64,000 nt of DNA from Nitriliruptoria bacterium (GTDB lineage: Bacteria > Actinomycetota > Nitriliruptoria > Euzebyales > Egibacteraceae): contig PWER01000123.1 in NCBI GenBank assembly GCA_003553565.1, forward strand, positions 1-64,000, read 5' to 3'. The position numbers and the translations under genes were made by a program. Of this stretch, positions 25,163 to 34,643 are shown piece by piece. Each line of letters opens with the position of its first letter. Positions within the stretch are counted from its first letter, which is position 1. The notes under the pieces were generated by a model. The model searched no databases and was not told where the DNA came from. It saw nothing but the letters and a program-made list of their open reading frames with translations.

Positions 25163-26979
25163 GCGAGGACGGCGCGCTGGTCGCCGGGCTGGATCGCGGC
25201 GCGCAGCGGGGCGCCTGGCAGACGCTGGTGCGCGGGCTGCGCCAGGTCCCCCAGATCCGCCGCGGCCTGCTGCTCACGCTGCTACTCGGCGTCGGCGCGA
25301 CCGCCGGACGCCTCATCACCCCTGTGGCGGTCCAGCACGTGGTCGACGAGGGGCTGCTCGCACCCGAGGGCCCGACGCTCGCCAACGTCGGCGCACCGCT
25401 GGCCGGCGCGGCGATCGCGGTGCTGGCCGCCGGGCTGTGCGGGTTCGGCATGTTCCGCCGGCTGATCACCGTCAGCGAGGCCGCCCTGTACGACCTGCGC
25501 GTGCGCGCGTTCCGGCGCCTGCACGACCTGTCGATCCTCCACCAGGCCGAGGAGCAGCGCGGCTCGCTGGTGGCGCGCGTCACCGGCGACGTCGATCGCA
25601 TCAGCCGCTTCCTGCAGGCAGGCGGGGTGATCCTGCTGATCAACGGAGGCCAGCTCGTGCTGGCCCTGCTGGTGATGGCCTGGTACTCGATCACGCTGAC
25701 GCTGCTGGTCGTGGCCGTGTTCGTGCCGCTGGTGCTCCTGCTGCGCTGGGGCCTGCCCTACGTCATCGCCGCGCACCGCGACGAGCGCCGCGCTATGGGC
25801 GCGCTCATGGCGCGCATCAGCGAGTCGGTCGGCGGCGCCGACGTCGTGCGCGCCTACGGCATCGAGGACCGCACCGACGCGCGCGTCAGCGAGGCGGTGC
25901 AGCACCACTACGAGGCCGGCTTCCGCGCCGGCAAGCGCGCCTCCCTGCTGTTCTCGACCGGCGAGACGTTCGCGGCGGCGGCGTCGGGCGCCGTGGTGGT
26001 GCTCGGCGTGCTGATGGGCGTCGGCGGCGCCATCACCATCGGCGAGCTGCTGGCGTTCCTGTTCCTGGTGTCGCTGTTCGTGGCGCCGGTGCAGGTGGCC
26101 ACCGAGGTCCTGGGCGAGGCGCAGAAGGCGATCGCCGGCTGGGACCGGGTGCTCAACCTGCTCGAGGCCGAGCCCGACGTGATCGACCCCGCCGCCCAGC
26201 GGGCGAACCCGGACGTGGCGCTGCCCGCCGGCGGGCTCGACCTCGTCGTGGACGACGTCGGCTTCACCTATCCCGACGGCACCCGCGCCCTCGAGGACGT
26301 CTCGATCACCCTGCCCGCGGGCCGCCAGGTCGCCGTCGTCGGCGAGACCGGCTCGGGCAAGACCACGTTCGCCAAGCTGGTGTGCCGGCTGATGGACCCC
26401 ACCGACGGGCGCATCCTGCTGGGCGACGAGGAGCTGTGGCGCATCCCCTTCGCGGAGCTGCGCCGCCGCGTCGCCATGGTCCCCCAGGACGGCTTCCTGT
26501 TCGACGACACCGTGGCGGGCAACATCCGCCGCGGGCACCGCGACGCCACCGACGCCGACGTGCGCGAGGCCATCGACGCGCTGGCGCTGTCGGACTGGGT
26601 GGCCTCGCTGCCCGAGGGCCTCGACACCCCTGTGGGTGAGCGCGGCAGCGCGCTGTCGGCCGGTGAGCGCCAGATCATCGCGCTGGCGCGAGCCTTCGTG
26701 GCCGATCCCGACCTGCTGGTGCTCGACGAGGCCACGTCCTCGGTCGACCCGGGCACCGAGGCACGGCTGCAGGAGGCGATGACCCGCCTGTTCGCCGGGC
26801 GCAGCGTGATGATCATCGCCCACCGCTTGTCCACCGCGCAGGCTGCCGACGAGGTGTGGGTGTTCGACCAGGCCCGCCTGGTGCAGCAGGGCCCCCACGA
26901 GGCGCTGGCCGCGCAGCCGGGGCGCTACCGTGAGCTGGTGGACAGCTGGCGCGGGGTGCAGGTGGCCACCGGCGGTTGA
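25159..26979 (+). CDS. ABC exporter half, subunit B (catalytic ATP site)
   Basis: 606 residues: exporter membrane domain (about 35-325) and nucleotide-binding domain (about 355-595). Walker A GETGSGKTT, Q-loop QDGFLFDD, Walker B LLVLDEATSSVD (catalytic Glu present) and H-loop IIAHRLST are complete, but the signature is LSAGERQI instead of LSGGQ. It complements subunit A: B's Walker motifs with A's intact signature make one hydrolysing site, and the other site is degenerate on both sides. The ATG at 25159 overlaps the preceding stop, with AGGAGGCAGCG upstream. Confidence 0.93.
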   Translation: MSEDGALVAGLDRGAQRGAWQTLVRGLRQVPQIRRGLLLTLLLGVGATAGRLITPVAVQHVVDEGLLAPEGPTLANVGAPLAGAAIAVLAAGLCGFGMFRRLITVSEAALYDLRVRAFRRLHDLSILHQAEEQRGSLVARVTGDVDRISRFLQAGGVILLINGGQLVLALLVMAWYSITLTLLVVAVFVPLVLLLRWGLPYVIAAHRDERRAMGALMARISESVGGADVVRAYGIEDRTDARVSEAVQHHYEAGFRAGKRASLLFSTGETFAAAASGAVVVLGVLMGVGGAITIGELLAFLFLVSLFVAPVQVATEVLGEAQKAIAGWDRVLNLLEAEPDVIDPAAQRANPDVALPAGGLDLVVDDVGFTYPDGTRALEDVSITLPAGRQVAVVGETGSGKTTFAKLVCRLMDPTDGRILLGDEELWRIPFAELRRRVAMVPQDGFLFDDTVAGNIRRGHRDATDADVREAIDALALSDWVASLPEGLDTPVGERGSALSAGERQIIALARAFVADPDLLVLDEATSSVDPGTEARLQEAMTRLFAGRSVMIIAHRLSTAQAADEVWVFDQARLVQQGPHEALAAQPGRYRELVDSWRGVQVATGG

Positions 26980-27017
26980 CCCGACGCAGCGCCGACGCGA
27001 CCGGCCAAAGAGGTGCG

Positions 27018-28610
27018 ATGCGAGCAGACGACTGGGCCCTGCCCTACCCCTCGACCCGCCAGCCGGTGTGCGGCGATGACGTGGTCGCCACCTCGCAGCC
27101 GCTCGCGGTCAGCGCCGGGCTGCGGGCGTTCGAGCTCGGTGGCAACGCGGTGGACGCCGCACTGGCCGCCGCGCTGGCGCTGACCGTGGTGGAGCCCACC
27201 AGCAACGGGATCGGCGGTGACCTGTTCGCGCTCGTCGCCGAGCCCGACGGGACGGTGCGGGGGCTCAACGCCTCGGGTCGCGCGCCATGCGGCCTGGACG
27301 TCGATCGGCTGCGCGCCGCCCCGGCGATGCCGCGCCTGGGCTGGGACGCCGTCACCGTGCCCGGGGCGCCCTCGGGATGGGGGGCGCTCGCGCACGACGG
27401 GGCCCGCCTGCCGCTTGCCACCCTCGCCGAGCCCGCGGTGCGCCTGGCCCGCGAGGGGTTCCCGGTCTCGCCGGTGACAGCCACCGCCTGGGCGCGGGCG
27501 CAGCAGCGGTTCGCCGACTGGCCCGCGTTCGCCGCGACGTTCCTGCCCGGCGGTCGCGCGCCCCGGGCCGGCGAGCGGATCGCGCTCCCCGATCACGCTG
27601 CCACGCTGGAGCAGCTGGCGGCCACGCACGGCGACGCGCTGTACCGCGGGGCGCTGGGCGAGCAGCTCGTGGCGCACGCGCGCGCCACCGGCGGGGCCCT
27701 GCGCGAGCAGGACCTCACCGCGCACACGCCCGAGTGGGTGTCGACCCTCACGCGTGACGCCGGCGGCTCCCGGATCCACGAGCTGCCCCCGAACGGTCAG
27801 GGGGTCGCGGCCCTCATCGCGCTGGGCATCCTCGAGCGCACCGACGTGGCCGACCGCGATCCCGACGACCCCGCGGCGCTGCACTGGCAGATCGAGGCGA
27901 CCAAGCACGCGCTGGCCGACGCGCGCACCGAGGTCGCCGACCCCGACCGGATGCGCGTCCAGCCGTGGGCGCTGCTCGCGCGCGAGCGGCTCGACGCTCG
28001 AGCGGCGGCGCTGCGCACCGACCACGCCAGCGATCCCGGTCACGGCCACGCCGACCTCGGCGGCACGGTCTTCCTGGTCGCTGCGGACCGCGAGGGCCGC
28101 GCGGTCAGCCTCATCCAGTCGAACTACGAGGGGTTCGGCTCGGGCGTGGTGGTGCCGGGGACCGGGATCGCGCTGCACAACCGCGGGGCGGGGTTCGTCA
28201 CCGATGCGTCCCACCCCAACGTCGTCGCCCCCGGTGCCCGTCCGTTCCACACGATCATCCCGGCGCTTGCCACCGACCACGCCGACGTCCCGCGAGCGGC
28301 CTTCGGCGTGATGGGCGGGCCGATGCAGGCCCAGGGCCACGTGCAGCTCGTGTGCCGATCGACGCTGGCCGGGCAGGGCCCGCAGGCCGCCATCGACGCG
28401 CCGCGCTGGCGGGTAGACGCCGGGCGGGAGGTCGCGCTGGAGCCGGGCGTGCCGGCGGCCACGCGCCGTGACCTGGCGCGACGGGGCCATCGCGTGACGG
28501 TGGCCGAGCCGGCCGGGTTCGGCGGCGCGCAGGCCGCGGTCGCCCTCCCCCACGGCGGCTGGGCTGCGGCCTCCGATCCGCGCAAGGACGGGCAGGCCGC
28601 CGGCCGCTGA
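27018..28610 (+). CDS. Gamma-glutamyltransferase family protein
   Basis: 530 residues, Ntn-hydrolase of the Ggt/YwrD type. The N-terminal VATSQPLAVSAGLRAFELGG and NAVDAALAAALALTVVEPTSN lead to NGIGGDLFALV. The self-cleavage nucleophile is probably Thr350 in ADLGGTVFLVAADREG, which would start the small subunit; SNYEGFGSGVVVPGTGIALH follows. No signal peptide is seen, so it may act in the cytoplasm on gamma-glutamyl amides or mycothiol-like conjugates; the substrate is inference. The ATG at 27018 follows AAAGAGGTGCG. It lies 38 bases after the exporter genes on the same strand, so co-transcription is likely. Confidence 0.88.
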   Translation: MRADDWALPYPSTRQPVCGDDVVATSQPLAVSAGLRAFELGGNAVDAALAAALALTVVEPTSNGIGGDLFALVAEPDGTVRGLNASGRAPCGLDVDRLRAAPAMPRLGWDAVTVPGAPSGWGALAHDGARLPLATLAEPAVRLAREGFPVSPVTATAWARAQQRFADWPAFAATFLPGGRAPRAGERIALPDHAATLEQLAATHGDALYRGALGEQLVAHARATGGALREQDLTAHTPEWVSTLTRDAGGSRIHELPPNGQGVAALIALGILERTDVADRDPDDPAALHWQIEATKHALADARTEVADPDRMRVQPWALLARERLDARAAALRTDHASDPGHGHADLGGTVFLVAADREGRAVSLIQSNYEGFGSGVVVPGTGIALHNRGAGFVTDASHPNVVAPGARPFHTIIPALATDHADVPRAAFGVMGGPMQAQGHVQLVCRSTLAGQGPQAAIDAPRWRVDAGREVALEPGVPAATRRDLARRGHRVTVAEPAGFGGAQAAVALPHGGWAAASDPRKDGQAAGR

Positions 28611-28665
28611 CGCGGCCAGCGCCGCCGCGGGACCGCAGACGATGGGTGGAGGGGAGGAGGCTTCG

Positions 28666-30534
28666 GTGGTCACGGGGGACGCTGTGCGACCGCGGCGCCT
28701 GCTGACGCGGCGCCTGCTGACGCTGCTCGCTGCGTTGGCCCTGCTCGCGGCGGCGTGCGAGCGCGGCGAGCAGCCCGACGGCGGTGCGGACGAGCCCGCA
28801 CCGCAGGCCCCGACCGACGAGCCGACCGACGAGCCGACCGAGGAGGCCGACGACGCCGACGAGGTGCTCGAGGGTGGCACCGTGGTCTGGGCCCTGGAGC
28901 AGGAGCCGGCCACGCTCCTGCCGATCGTGACCGGCGGCAACCTCTACGCCACCTCGCAGATCACCCTGCCGGTGCTGCTGCCGCTGTTCCACATCACCCC
29001 CGACGCCGAGTACCGACCCACCTCGCTGCTGGCTGACTGGGAGGTCGATGAGGACCCCACCGAGGACGCGGCGCTGGCCGTCACCTATGTGCTCGACGAG
29101 GATGCGCGCTGGAGCGACGGCGAGCCGGTGACCGCCGCCGACCTGCTGTTCACGATCGAGGTGAACCGCGCCGAGGACCTGGCAGCGACCTCGCGGGCGA
29201 TCTGGTCGCAGATCGACCTCGCGACCACGGCCGAGGGCGTGGATCCCGATGCGGCCGAGCTCACGGTCTTCTACCCCGAGCCCTACGCCTTCTGGCAGAG
29301 CACGTTCGCGACCGCCAGCGGGATCGTGCTGCCCGAGCACGTCCTCGGCGACCGCGAGCCTGCCGAGCTGGGCGACCTGTGGACGCTCGAGCAAGGCATC
29401 GTCGATCCGGCCACCGACGAGCCGATCGCCTCCGGACCGTTCCAGCTCGACAGCGTCACCCCGGGCGAGCGCGTCCGACTCGTCCGCAACGACGCCTACG
29501 GCGGGCAGGCCGCGAACCTCGACGCGCTCGAGTTCGCGTTCATCCCCGAGAGCGGCAGGCAGCTACAGCAGCTGCGCGCCGGCACCGTCGACCTGATCGA
29601 CCCGCAGGTGCAGCTCGACCTGGTCGCGCAGCTGGAGGAGATGGAGGGCATCGACTTCCAGACCGACCTCGGCCCGACCTGGGAGCACCTGAGCCTGCAG
29701 AGCACCCGGGAGCCGCTCGACCAGCGCGTGGTGCGCCAGGCCATCGGCTACGCGCTGGACCGCGAGGCGTTCGTCGCCGAGCTCCTCACCCCGATCCAGC
29801 CCGATGCCGAACCGCTGAGCTCCCTGCACTTCATGACCGACCAGCCCGAGTACGAGCCGAGCTTCGCCGAGGCGCTGGACGGCGACGCGCAGGACGCCGT
29901 CGCGCTGCTGGAGGACAGCGGCTGCGAGCGCGACGACGACGAGATCTTCCGGTGCGAGGGCGAGCGCCTCGAGCTCGACTGGGTGTCCACCGCCGGCAAC
30001 GAGCGGCGCGAGCTGTTCCTCGAGCTGGCCCAGCGCGACCTGCTGGACGCAGGCATCGCGATCAACGAGGACCTGCGGGACCCCGCGGAGGCGTTCAGCG
30101 CCGACCTGCTCGATGCGGGCGCCTACGAGCTGCACAGCTTCGCCTGGATCGGCGCGCCCGAGCCGGCCAGCGCCATCGAGCTGTGGGGCTGCTTCGAGCG
30201 CGACGAGGACGGCACGCCCCAGCGCGGCGCCACGCCCGACGACCCCCTGGACCCCGACTGGGACGGGTACGGGGCGCAGAACCACCCCCGCCACTGCCCC
30301 GAGCCCGAGGTCAGCGACACGCTGCTGGAGACGCGGCGCACCCTCGACGCTGACGAGCGCGCCGCGCTGTTCAACGAGGTCGACGCGGCTCTGGCCGAGG
30401 ACCTGCCGGTCATCCCGCTGTTCCAGCTGCCCCACGTGGTCGCCTACAACGAGCGCGTGACGGGGATCGAGCTGAACACGACCCAGCAGGGCCAGGTCTG
30501 GAACGTCGCGGAGTGGGGCGTGCGCGAGCGGTGA
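28666..30534 (+). CDS. Substrate-binding lipoprotein of a peptide/nickel-type ABC importer (SBP family 5)
   Basis: About 622 residues from a GTG at 28666 with GGGGAGGAGG 5 bases upstream; an ATG at 28642 is less well placed. A lipoprotein signal peptide ends in the lipobox LAAAC, followed by an acidic Asp/Glu/Thr-Pro linker. The family-5 domain then runs to the end (GGTVVWALEQEPATLLPIV, VVRQAIGYALDREAFVAELL, VIPLFQLPHVVAYNERVTGI). It is anchored outside the cell and binds oligopeptides or related solutes. No permease or ATPase gene is adjacent. It converges with a second family-5 lipoprotein gene 31 bases later. Confidence 0.9.
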   Translation: MVTGDAVRPRRLLTRRLLTLLAALALLAAACERGEQPDGGADEPAPQAPTDEPTDEPTEEADDADEVLEGGTVVWALEQEPATLLPIVTGGNLYATSQITLPVLLPLFHITPDAEYRPTSLLADWEVDEDPTEDAALAVTYVLDEDARWSDGEPVTAADLLFTIEVNRAEDLAATSRAIWSQIDLATTAEGVDPDAAELTVFYPEPYAFWQSTFATASGIVLPEHVLGDREPAELGDLWTLEQGIVDPATDEPIASGPFQLDSVTPGERVRLVRNDAYGGQAANLDALEFAFIPESGRQLQQLRAGTVDLIDPQVQLDLVAQLEEMEGIDFQTDLGPTWEHLSLQSTREPLDQRVVRQAIGYALDREAFVAELLTPIQPDAEPLSSLHFMTDQPEYEPSFAEALDGDAQDAVALLEDSGCERDDDEIFRCEGERLELDWVSTAGNERRELFLELAQRDLLDAGIAINEDLRDPAEAFSADLLDAGAYELHSFAWIGAPEPASAIELWGCFERDEDGTPQRGATPDDPLDPDWDGYGAQNHPRHCPEPEVSDTLLETRRTLDADERAALFNEVDAALAEDLPVIPLFQLPHVVAYNERVTGIELNTTQQGQVWNVAEWGVRER

Positions 30535-30565
30535 CGTCGCGCCGGCCCTCGGCGCCCGCCGCTGG

Positions 30566-32257
30566 TCAGGGGTCCGCGTCGACCGTGGGGCTCAGCGCGA
30601 GGGTGCGCAGGTCGAAGCGTCCCAGCGGATGGGGCCGCAGCCCCTCCACCTCGGGGCTCTGGACCAGCGGACGCGCCTCGCCCAGCAGCGGCAGCACCAC
30701 CGCGTGCTCGTGGGCGCGCTCCTCGGCGTCGCCGAGCCAGCGCTGGCGCAGCAGTGGGTTGGTGGCACCGCGCGCGTCCTCGAGCAGCTCGTCGAGCTCG
30801 TCGTCCTGCAGGCCCGTGTGGTTCCAGCGCCCCTCGCTGTGCAGCAGCGGCCAGAGGACGTCGAGGCCGGTGAGGTGCTCGGGTCGCCAGCCGATGCGAA
30901 ACAGGTCGCCCTGCCCGGCCCTGACCGCGTCCCAGTAGGCCTCGTAGGGCCGCCGCTCGACCTCCAGGGTGACGCCGACGGCCGCCAGGTCCGCAACGAG
31001 CCGCTCGACGAGCGGCTCATGGGCCGGGGCGTCGTCGATCACCAGGGTCAGCGTCTCGACGTCCGCGCTGCCGAGCGTTGCGCGCGCCGCGAACGGCGCG
31101 TAGCTGCAGTGGTCGCAGCGACCCTCCTCGGCGGCCCGCAGCTGCGGCAGCAGCAGCGCGTCCGCTGCGACGGACCCCTGATCGGGCAGCGCCTCCACCA
31201 GCGCCTGGCGGTCGATCGCGGCGCTGACCGCCTGGCGCAGCTCCGGGTCGTCCAGAGCGCCGTCGGCGCGCACCCCCAGCGCGGTCAGCGCCGGGGAGCG
31301 GCCGAGATCGACGCCGCCAGGGTCGCCTCGGTCGAGGTCGCCGTGGCGGGCCCTTGCCGAGCGCAGCGCCCCGGAGGGGACGGGGGCGACGTGCACCCGC
31401 TCCTGCTGGAAGGCGACGTAGGCATCGTCGGGGGGCAGACGGTGGAAGAAGATCTCGTCCACGGCGCTGTGCTGCAGCCGCCCCGGTTCGTCGACGGCGC
31501 GCACGCGGATCTCACGCTCGGGCGCATCCGGCTCGGCCATGACGAACGGACCGTTGCCGACCGGTCGGTCCTGCTCGCGGTCGGGATCCTCCTGCCAGCG
31601 CTCGCGGGGCACCGGCGCGAGGCTGGGATGCGACACCAGCACGTCGAGCTGACCGTGAGGACGGTCGAGGACGACCTCCAGGGTGCGCTCGTCGACTGCC
31701 TGCACGCCCTCCAGCGCGTCGCGCCGCCCCTCGGCGACCGCCTCGTAGCCGCGCACGTCCTCGAGCAGGAAGCCAGCCCGGCCCTCACGCGCGGCGCGGT
31801 CCCAGGCGAAGGCGACGTCCTCGGCGGTCACAGCACGAGGTCCGCCGTCCTCCTCGGGCACGTGGAAGCGAGCGTCGGGGTCCAGCTCGAAGCGCCACCG
31901 GGTGGCGTCCTCGTCAGCCGACCACGACAGGGCCAGGCCGGGTCGGGCCCGCCCCTCGGCCTCGACCCGCGTCAGCGGGGTGAACAGCGCCGAGACGACC
32001 AGCAGCTCGTCGCGGGTCGTGGCGTCACCGGGGACCAGGTGCTCGACGTCATCGACAGCCCAGCGGACCACATCGCGCTCCGTCCCCGCCTCCCGTGCCT
32101 GCGGTGGGCCCGGGGCCTGCTCGGGCTCGGCGGCCTCCGGCCGCTCCGGGGAGGAGGAGCCGCCATCCCCCTCGGCCGGCTCCTGTGCGCATCCCGCGGC
32201 CAGCGCCGCGAGGCCGAGGATCAGGAGCACCCACCACGCGCGTGCCGGAGGTCGCAC
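30566..32257 (-). CDS. Second family-5 substrate-binding lipoprotein, divergent
   Basis: About 563 residues from a GTG at 32257 (GAGGAG 9 bases upstream); a GTG at 32266 is the alternative. The signal peptide ends LAALAAGC (lipobox), with an acidic Pro/Glu/Ser linker after it. The SBP family-5 fold is recognisable (RDELLVVSALFTPLTRVEAE, ELRQAVSAAIDRQALVEALP) but less conserved than in the neighbour at 28666. It lies 19 bases after secG on the same strand, so it may be co-transcribed with the secG group. The ligand and importer are unknown. Confidence 0.85.
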   Translation of the reverse strand: MRPPARAWWVLLILGLAALAAGCAQEPAEGDGGSSSPERPEAAEPEQAPGPPQAREAGTERDVVRWAVDDVEHLVPGDATTRDELLVVSALFTPLTRVEAEGRARPGLALSWSADEDATRWRFELDPDARFHVPEEDGGPRAVTAEDVAFAWDRAAREGRAGFLLEDVRGYEAVAEGRRDALEGVQAVDERTLEVVLDRPHGQLDVLVSHPSLAPVPRERWQEDPDREQDRPVGNGPFVMAEPDAPEREIRVRAVDEPGRLQHSAVDEIFFHRLPPDDAYVAFQQERVHVAPVPSGALRSARARHGDLDRGDPGGVDLGRSPALTALGVRADGALDDPELRQAVSAAIDRQALVEALPDQGSVAADALLLPQLRAAEEGRCDHCSYAPFAARATLGSADVETLTLVIDDAPAHEPLVERLVADLAAVGVTLEVERRPYEAYWDAVRAGQGDLFRIGWRPEHLTGLDVLWPLLHSEGRWNHTGLQDDELDELLEDARGATNPLLRQRWLGDAEERAHEHAVVLPLLGEARPLVQSPEVEGLRPHPLGRFDLRTLALSPTVDADP

Positions 32258-32276
32258 CGCCGGCACCTCCTCGGGG

Positions 32277-32507
32277 TCAGACCAGGCGCAGGGAGAGGGT
32301 GACCGTCGTGACGGCGAACAGCACACCGATGACCAGCGTGAGACGGTCGATGTTGCGCTCCACGACCGTGGAGCCCGAGAACGAGGACACGGCCCCGCCC
32401 CCGAACACATCGGACAGGCCACCGCCGCGACCGGACTTGACGAGGATCAGCCCGATCATGGTCAGCGACACCAGCACGTGCAGCACGAGGGTGGCGGTGG
32501 TGAGCAC
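32277..32507 (-). CDS. secG: Preprotein translocase subunit SecG
   Basis: 76 residues with two membrane helices: LVLHVLVSLTMIGLILVK and LTLVIGVLFAVTTVTLSL. The signature KSGRGGGLSDVFGGG sits between them. It is part of the SecYEG channel. GTG start at 32507 with GGAGG 5 bases upstream. In most actinobacteria it directly follows tpiA; here the M56 peptidase and BlaI genes separate them. Confidence 0.93.
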   Translation of the reverse strand: MLTTATLVLHVLVSLTMIGLILVKSGRGGGLSDVFGGGAVSSFSGSTVVERNIDRLTLVIGVLFAVTTVTLSLRLV

Positions 32508-32622
32508 GGGTCCTCCAGCGGCGGTCGTCTGCGGGGCAGCCACCCCAGGGGCAGCCAAGCCCCGGGCTCGCCACAGGGTAGCAGCGCGCACCGCGCTGCG
32601 ATTCGGCCCACCGGGGCGGTGG

Positions 32623-34101
32623 CTAGCCCTCGGAGCTGAGCGCGAACACCCCGACCTCAGCACCGGTCTCGTTGCGGGTGGACACCAGGGGCCTGGCCTC
32701 GCTCACCTCGCCGGGCGGACCCAGCTCCCAGGGCTGGCGCTCCGCGTCGCCCCAGGTCAGCCGCTCGCGAGGCTCGTCGCGCAGAACGCCTGTCTCCATC
32801 TCCGCCCGCGTCTCCACGCGGGCGGCGCTCTGCCGCGTCGGCTCACCGACGCGCTCGAGCGCGTCCGCGCCGGCAGTGGCCGTCGTGCGGGTGTGCTCGA
32901 TCCCCTCGGGGCCCTTCGCGCCGTCGTCGCCGGCCGACTCGGCCGGGGCCAGGGCGCGGAAGGTCTGGAGCGCTGGCGCCTCGGCGGTGGCGGTCACCGC
33001 AGAGCCGGAGAGGTACAGCAGGGCGAGCTCCTCGGTCGCGAGGTCCGAGGCGATCCAGGAGGGGACCCCGACGGTGGCCACCGCGGCCAGGGCGATCGAC
33101 GCGCAGACCACACCCGCCTCGACGCGCCGGCGCACCGGACCGGGCGCGGGCTTGCGCGCGATCAGGCGCTCGATGCGCGCGGCCACGAACCCGTTGCTCC
33201 CGGGCTTGGCACGGCCGCGCCGCCACCACGCGCGTCCACGGGTCGAGGCCATGGCGCACGCCACGCGCGGGGCGGGGGCGCGGCTGCGGTCGAAGACCTT
33301 CAGCAGGCCCGAGGCCAGCGCGGCTGGCCGACCCGTGACGGCGCTGGCGGCCTCGTCGGCTCCCTCCTCCTGCTCGCGACGCAGCCAGGCGGCCCCGAGG
33401 TGCAGCGGCACCAGGAACCAGCCGAGGTCGCGCACCAGCCCCGCGGCGAGCCCGACCGCGGCGTCGCGCCGGGCGACGTGGGCGAGCTCGTGAGCGAGCA
33501 GCCCCTCGCGCTCGGCCTCGTCGAGACCGTCCAGCAGCGCGGGATCGACCACGATCACCGGCCGTCGCAGGCCACCGGTGAACGCTCCTCCCGGGCAGCC
33601 GGGCAGCAGCAGCAGCGGGGGCGGGGCGATGCCCAGGCGGTGCGACAGGTCGGCTGCGGTCGCACGCAGCGGATCGCCCTCGGGCGCGGGTCGGGCGGGG
33701 GCGAGGAGCCTGCGCCAGGTGGCCAGCCCCGCCAGGCGCCGACCGATGAGCAGCGTGGTGATCAGAGCGTAGACCACGAGCAGCACGTCGACGCCAAAGC
33801 CTCCGGTGAGCGAGCGGTACTCGCCGACGTACTCGAGGATCCGCCCGCCCTCCAGGGCACTGCTCGCCACGCGGACCTGCGGGAGGAAGGCCTCTCCCAC
33901 CGAGGTCACGGCCGCCACGACGGCGGCGGCCACCGGCGCGAGCACCAGGGCGCGCCGGGCGCGCAGGCTGCGCACCACACCCAGGCCGATCATGGTCGCC
34001 GAGAGCGCGACCGCAGCCAGTGAGCCCAGCAGTGCCCGCACCGCGAACGATTCCGTCGCGAAGGTGAGCGAGAGGCCGCTGGGCAGCGCGCCGAGATCCA
34101 T
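32623..34101 (-). CDS. M56-family (BlaR1/MecR1-like) membrane metallopeptidase
   Basis: 492 residues. Three or four N-terminal membrane helices flank a cytoplasmic zinc-peptidase domain with the HExxH motif H204-E-L-A-H208 (in LLAHELAHVARRD), a downstream Glu candidate in REQEEGADEAAS, and another membrane helix at about 325-345 (GVVCASIALAAVATVGVPSW). The C-terminal 150 residues are polar and outside the membrane, with no penicillin-binding sensor domain, so the signal is not necessarily a beta-lactam. It is coupled to the BlaI-type gene 12 bases upstream. ATG at 34101 with a weak SD. BlaR-type peptidases cleave their partner repressor on signal. Confidence 0.85.
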   Translation of the reverse strand: MDLGALPSGLSLTFATESFAVRALLGSLAAVALSATMIGLGVVRSLRARRALVLAPVAAAVVAAVTSVGEAFLPQVRVASSALEGGRILEYVGEYRSLTGGFGVDVLLVVYALITTLLIGRRLAGLATWRRLLAPARPAPEGDPLRATAADLSHRLGIAPPPLLLLPGCPGGAFTGGLRRPVIVVDPALLDGLDEAEREGLLAHELAHVARRDAAVGLAAGLVRDLGWFLVPLHLGAAWLRREQEEGADEAASAVTGRPAALASGLLKVFDRSRAPAPRVACAMASTRGRAWWRRGRAKPGSNGFVAARIERLIARKPAPGPVRRRVEAGVVCASIALAAVATVGVPSWIASDLATEELALLYLSGSAVTATAEAPALQTFRALAPAESAGDDGAKGPEGIEHTRTTATAGADALERVGEPTRQSAARVETRAEMETGVLRDEPRERLTWGDAERQPWELGPPGEVSEARPLVSTRNETGAEVGVFALSSEG

Positions 34102-34113
34102 GGTGTCCCTAGG

Positions 34114-34518
34114 CTACTGCTCCTGCTGCCGGGACTCGTCGATGCGCTGGCGCAGCACCTCCATGGCCTCCGGCTCGCTGCCGTCGTCCATGACGTCGAC
34201 GAAGTAGCGCATGGCCGGCGTGGGGAACGCGTGGACGAGCCAGTCGACGACCGACGTCACGGTGCTGCGCGCGTACTCCTCGCGGCTGACCGCGGGGCGG
34301 TACCGGTGGGCGAGGCCGGAGGTGTCGCGCTCCAGCAGCCCCTTGCTCGCCAGCCGCGTCATGGTGGTCATCACCGTCGTGTAGGCGATATCGCGGTCGC
34401 TGGCGAGCTCGGCATGCACATCGCGCACCGTGCTGTCCTCGAGGCGCCACACGACTTCCATGACATCGGTCTCGAGCGGCCCGAGGAGCCCGCGCAGCTC
34501 TGGGTTCTGGTTGGTCAT
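34114..34518 (-). CDS. BlaI/MecI/CopY-family transcriptional repressor
   Basis: 134 residues. The winged helix (about 10-80) has the family core LGPLETDVMEVVWRLEDSTV, RDIAYTTVMTTMTRLASKGL and LLERDTSGLAHRYRPAVSRE. The C-terminal helix dimerises and holds the expected cleavage region. The ATG at 34518 follows CCGGAGGCGATCG. It is the first gene of a two-gene unit with the M56 peptidase, placed between tpiA and secG. A candidate operator with an ACA-N3-TGT core lies at 34563-34571. Confidence 0.93.
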   Translation of the reverse strand: MTNQNPELRGLLGPLETDVMEVVWRLEDSTVRDVHAELASDRDIAYTTVMTTMTRLASKGLLERDTSGLAHRYRPAVSREEYARSTVTSVVDWLVHAFPTPAMRYFVDVMDDGSEPEAMEVLRQRIDESRQQEQ

Positions 34519-34557
34519 CGATCGCCTCCGGCTCGGTCGCGCGTTACCACGATGCGG

Positions 34558-34571
34558 ATCGTACACCGTGT
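34558..34571 (-). promoter_or_regulatory. Candidate promoter -10 and BlaI-type operator
   Basis: Read leftward, ACACGGTGT (34571-34563) is a 9-base palindrome with the ACA-N3-TGT core of BlaI operators, and it overlaps the first base of a TACGAT -10-like box (34563-34558). It lies 40 bases before the BlaI-type ATG. The -35 is weak. Confidence 0.35.
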
Positions 34572-34643
34572 GCGCGCTGCGGGACACAGGGCGCGCAGAC
34601 GCGGCGCGGCGCGCGCTCGCCGCACGCCGCGCCCTTCCCGTCG

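Noticed and set aside
34101-34114. Beta-lactam resistance locus
   Set aside because: The BlaI and M56 proteins alone do not indicate it. The peptidase has no penicillin-binding sensor domain and no beta-lactamase or PBP2a-type gene is near.
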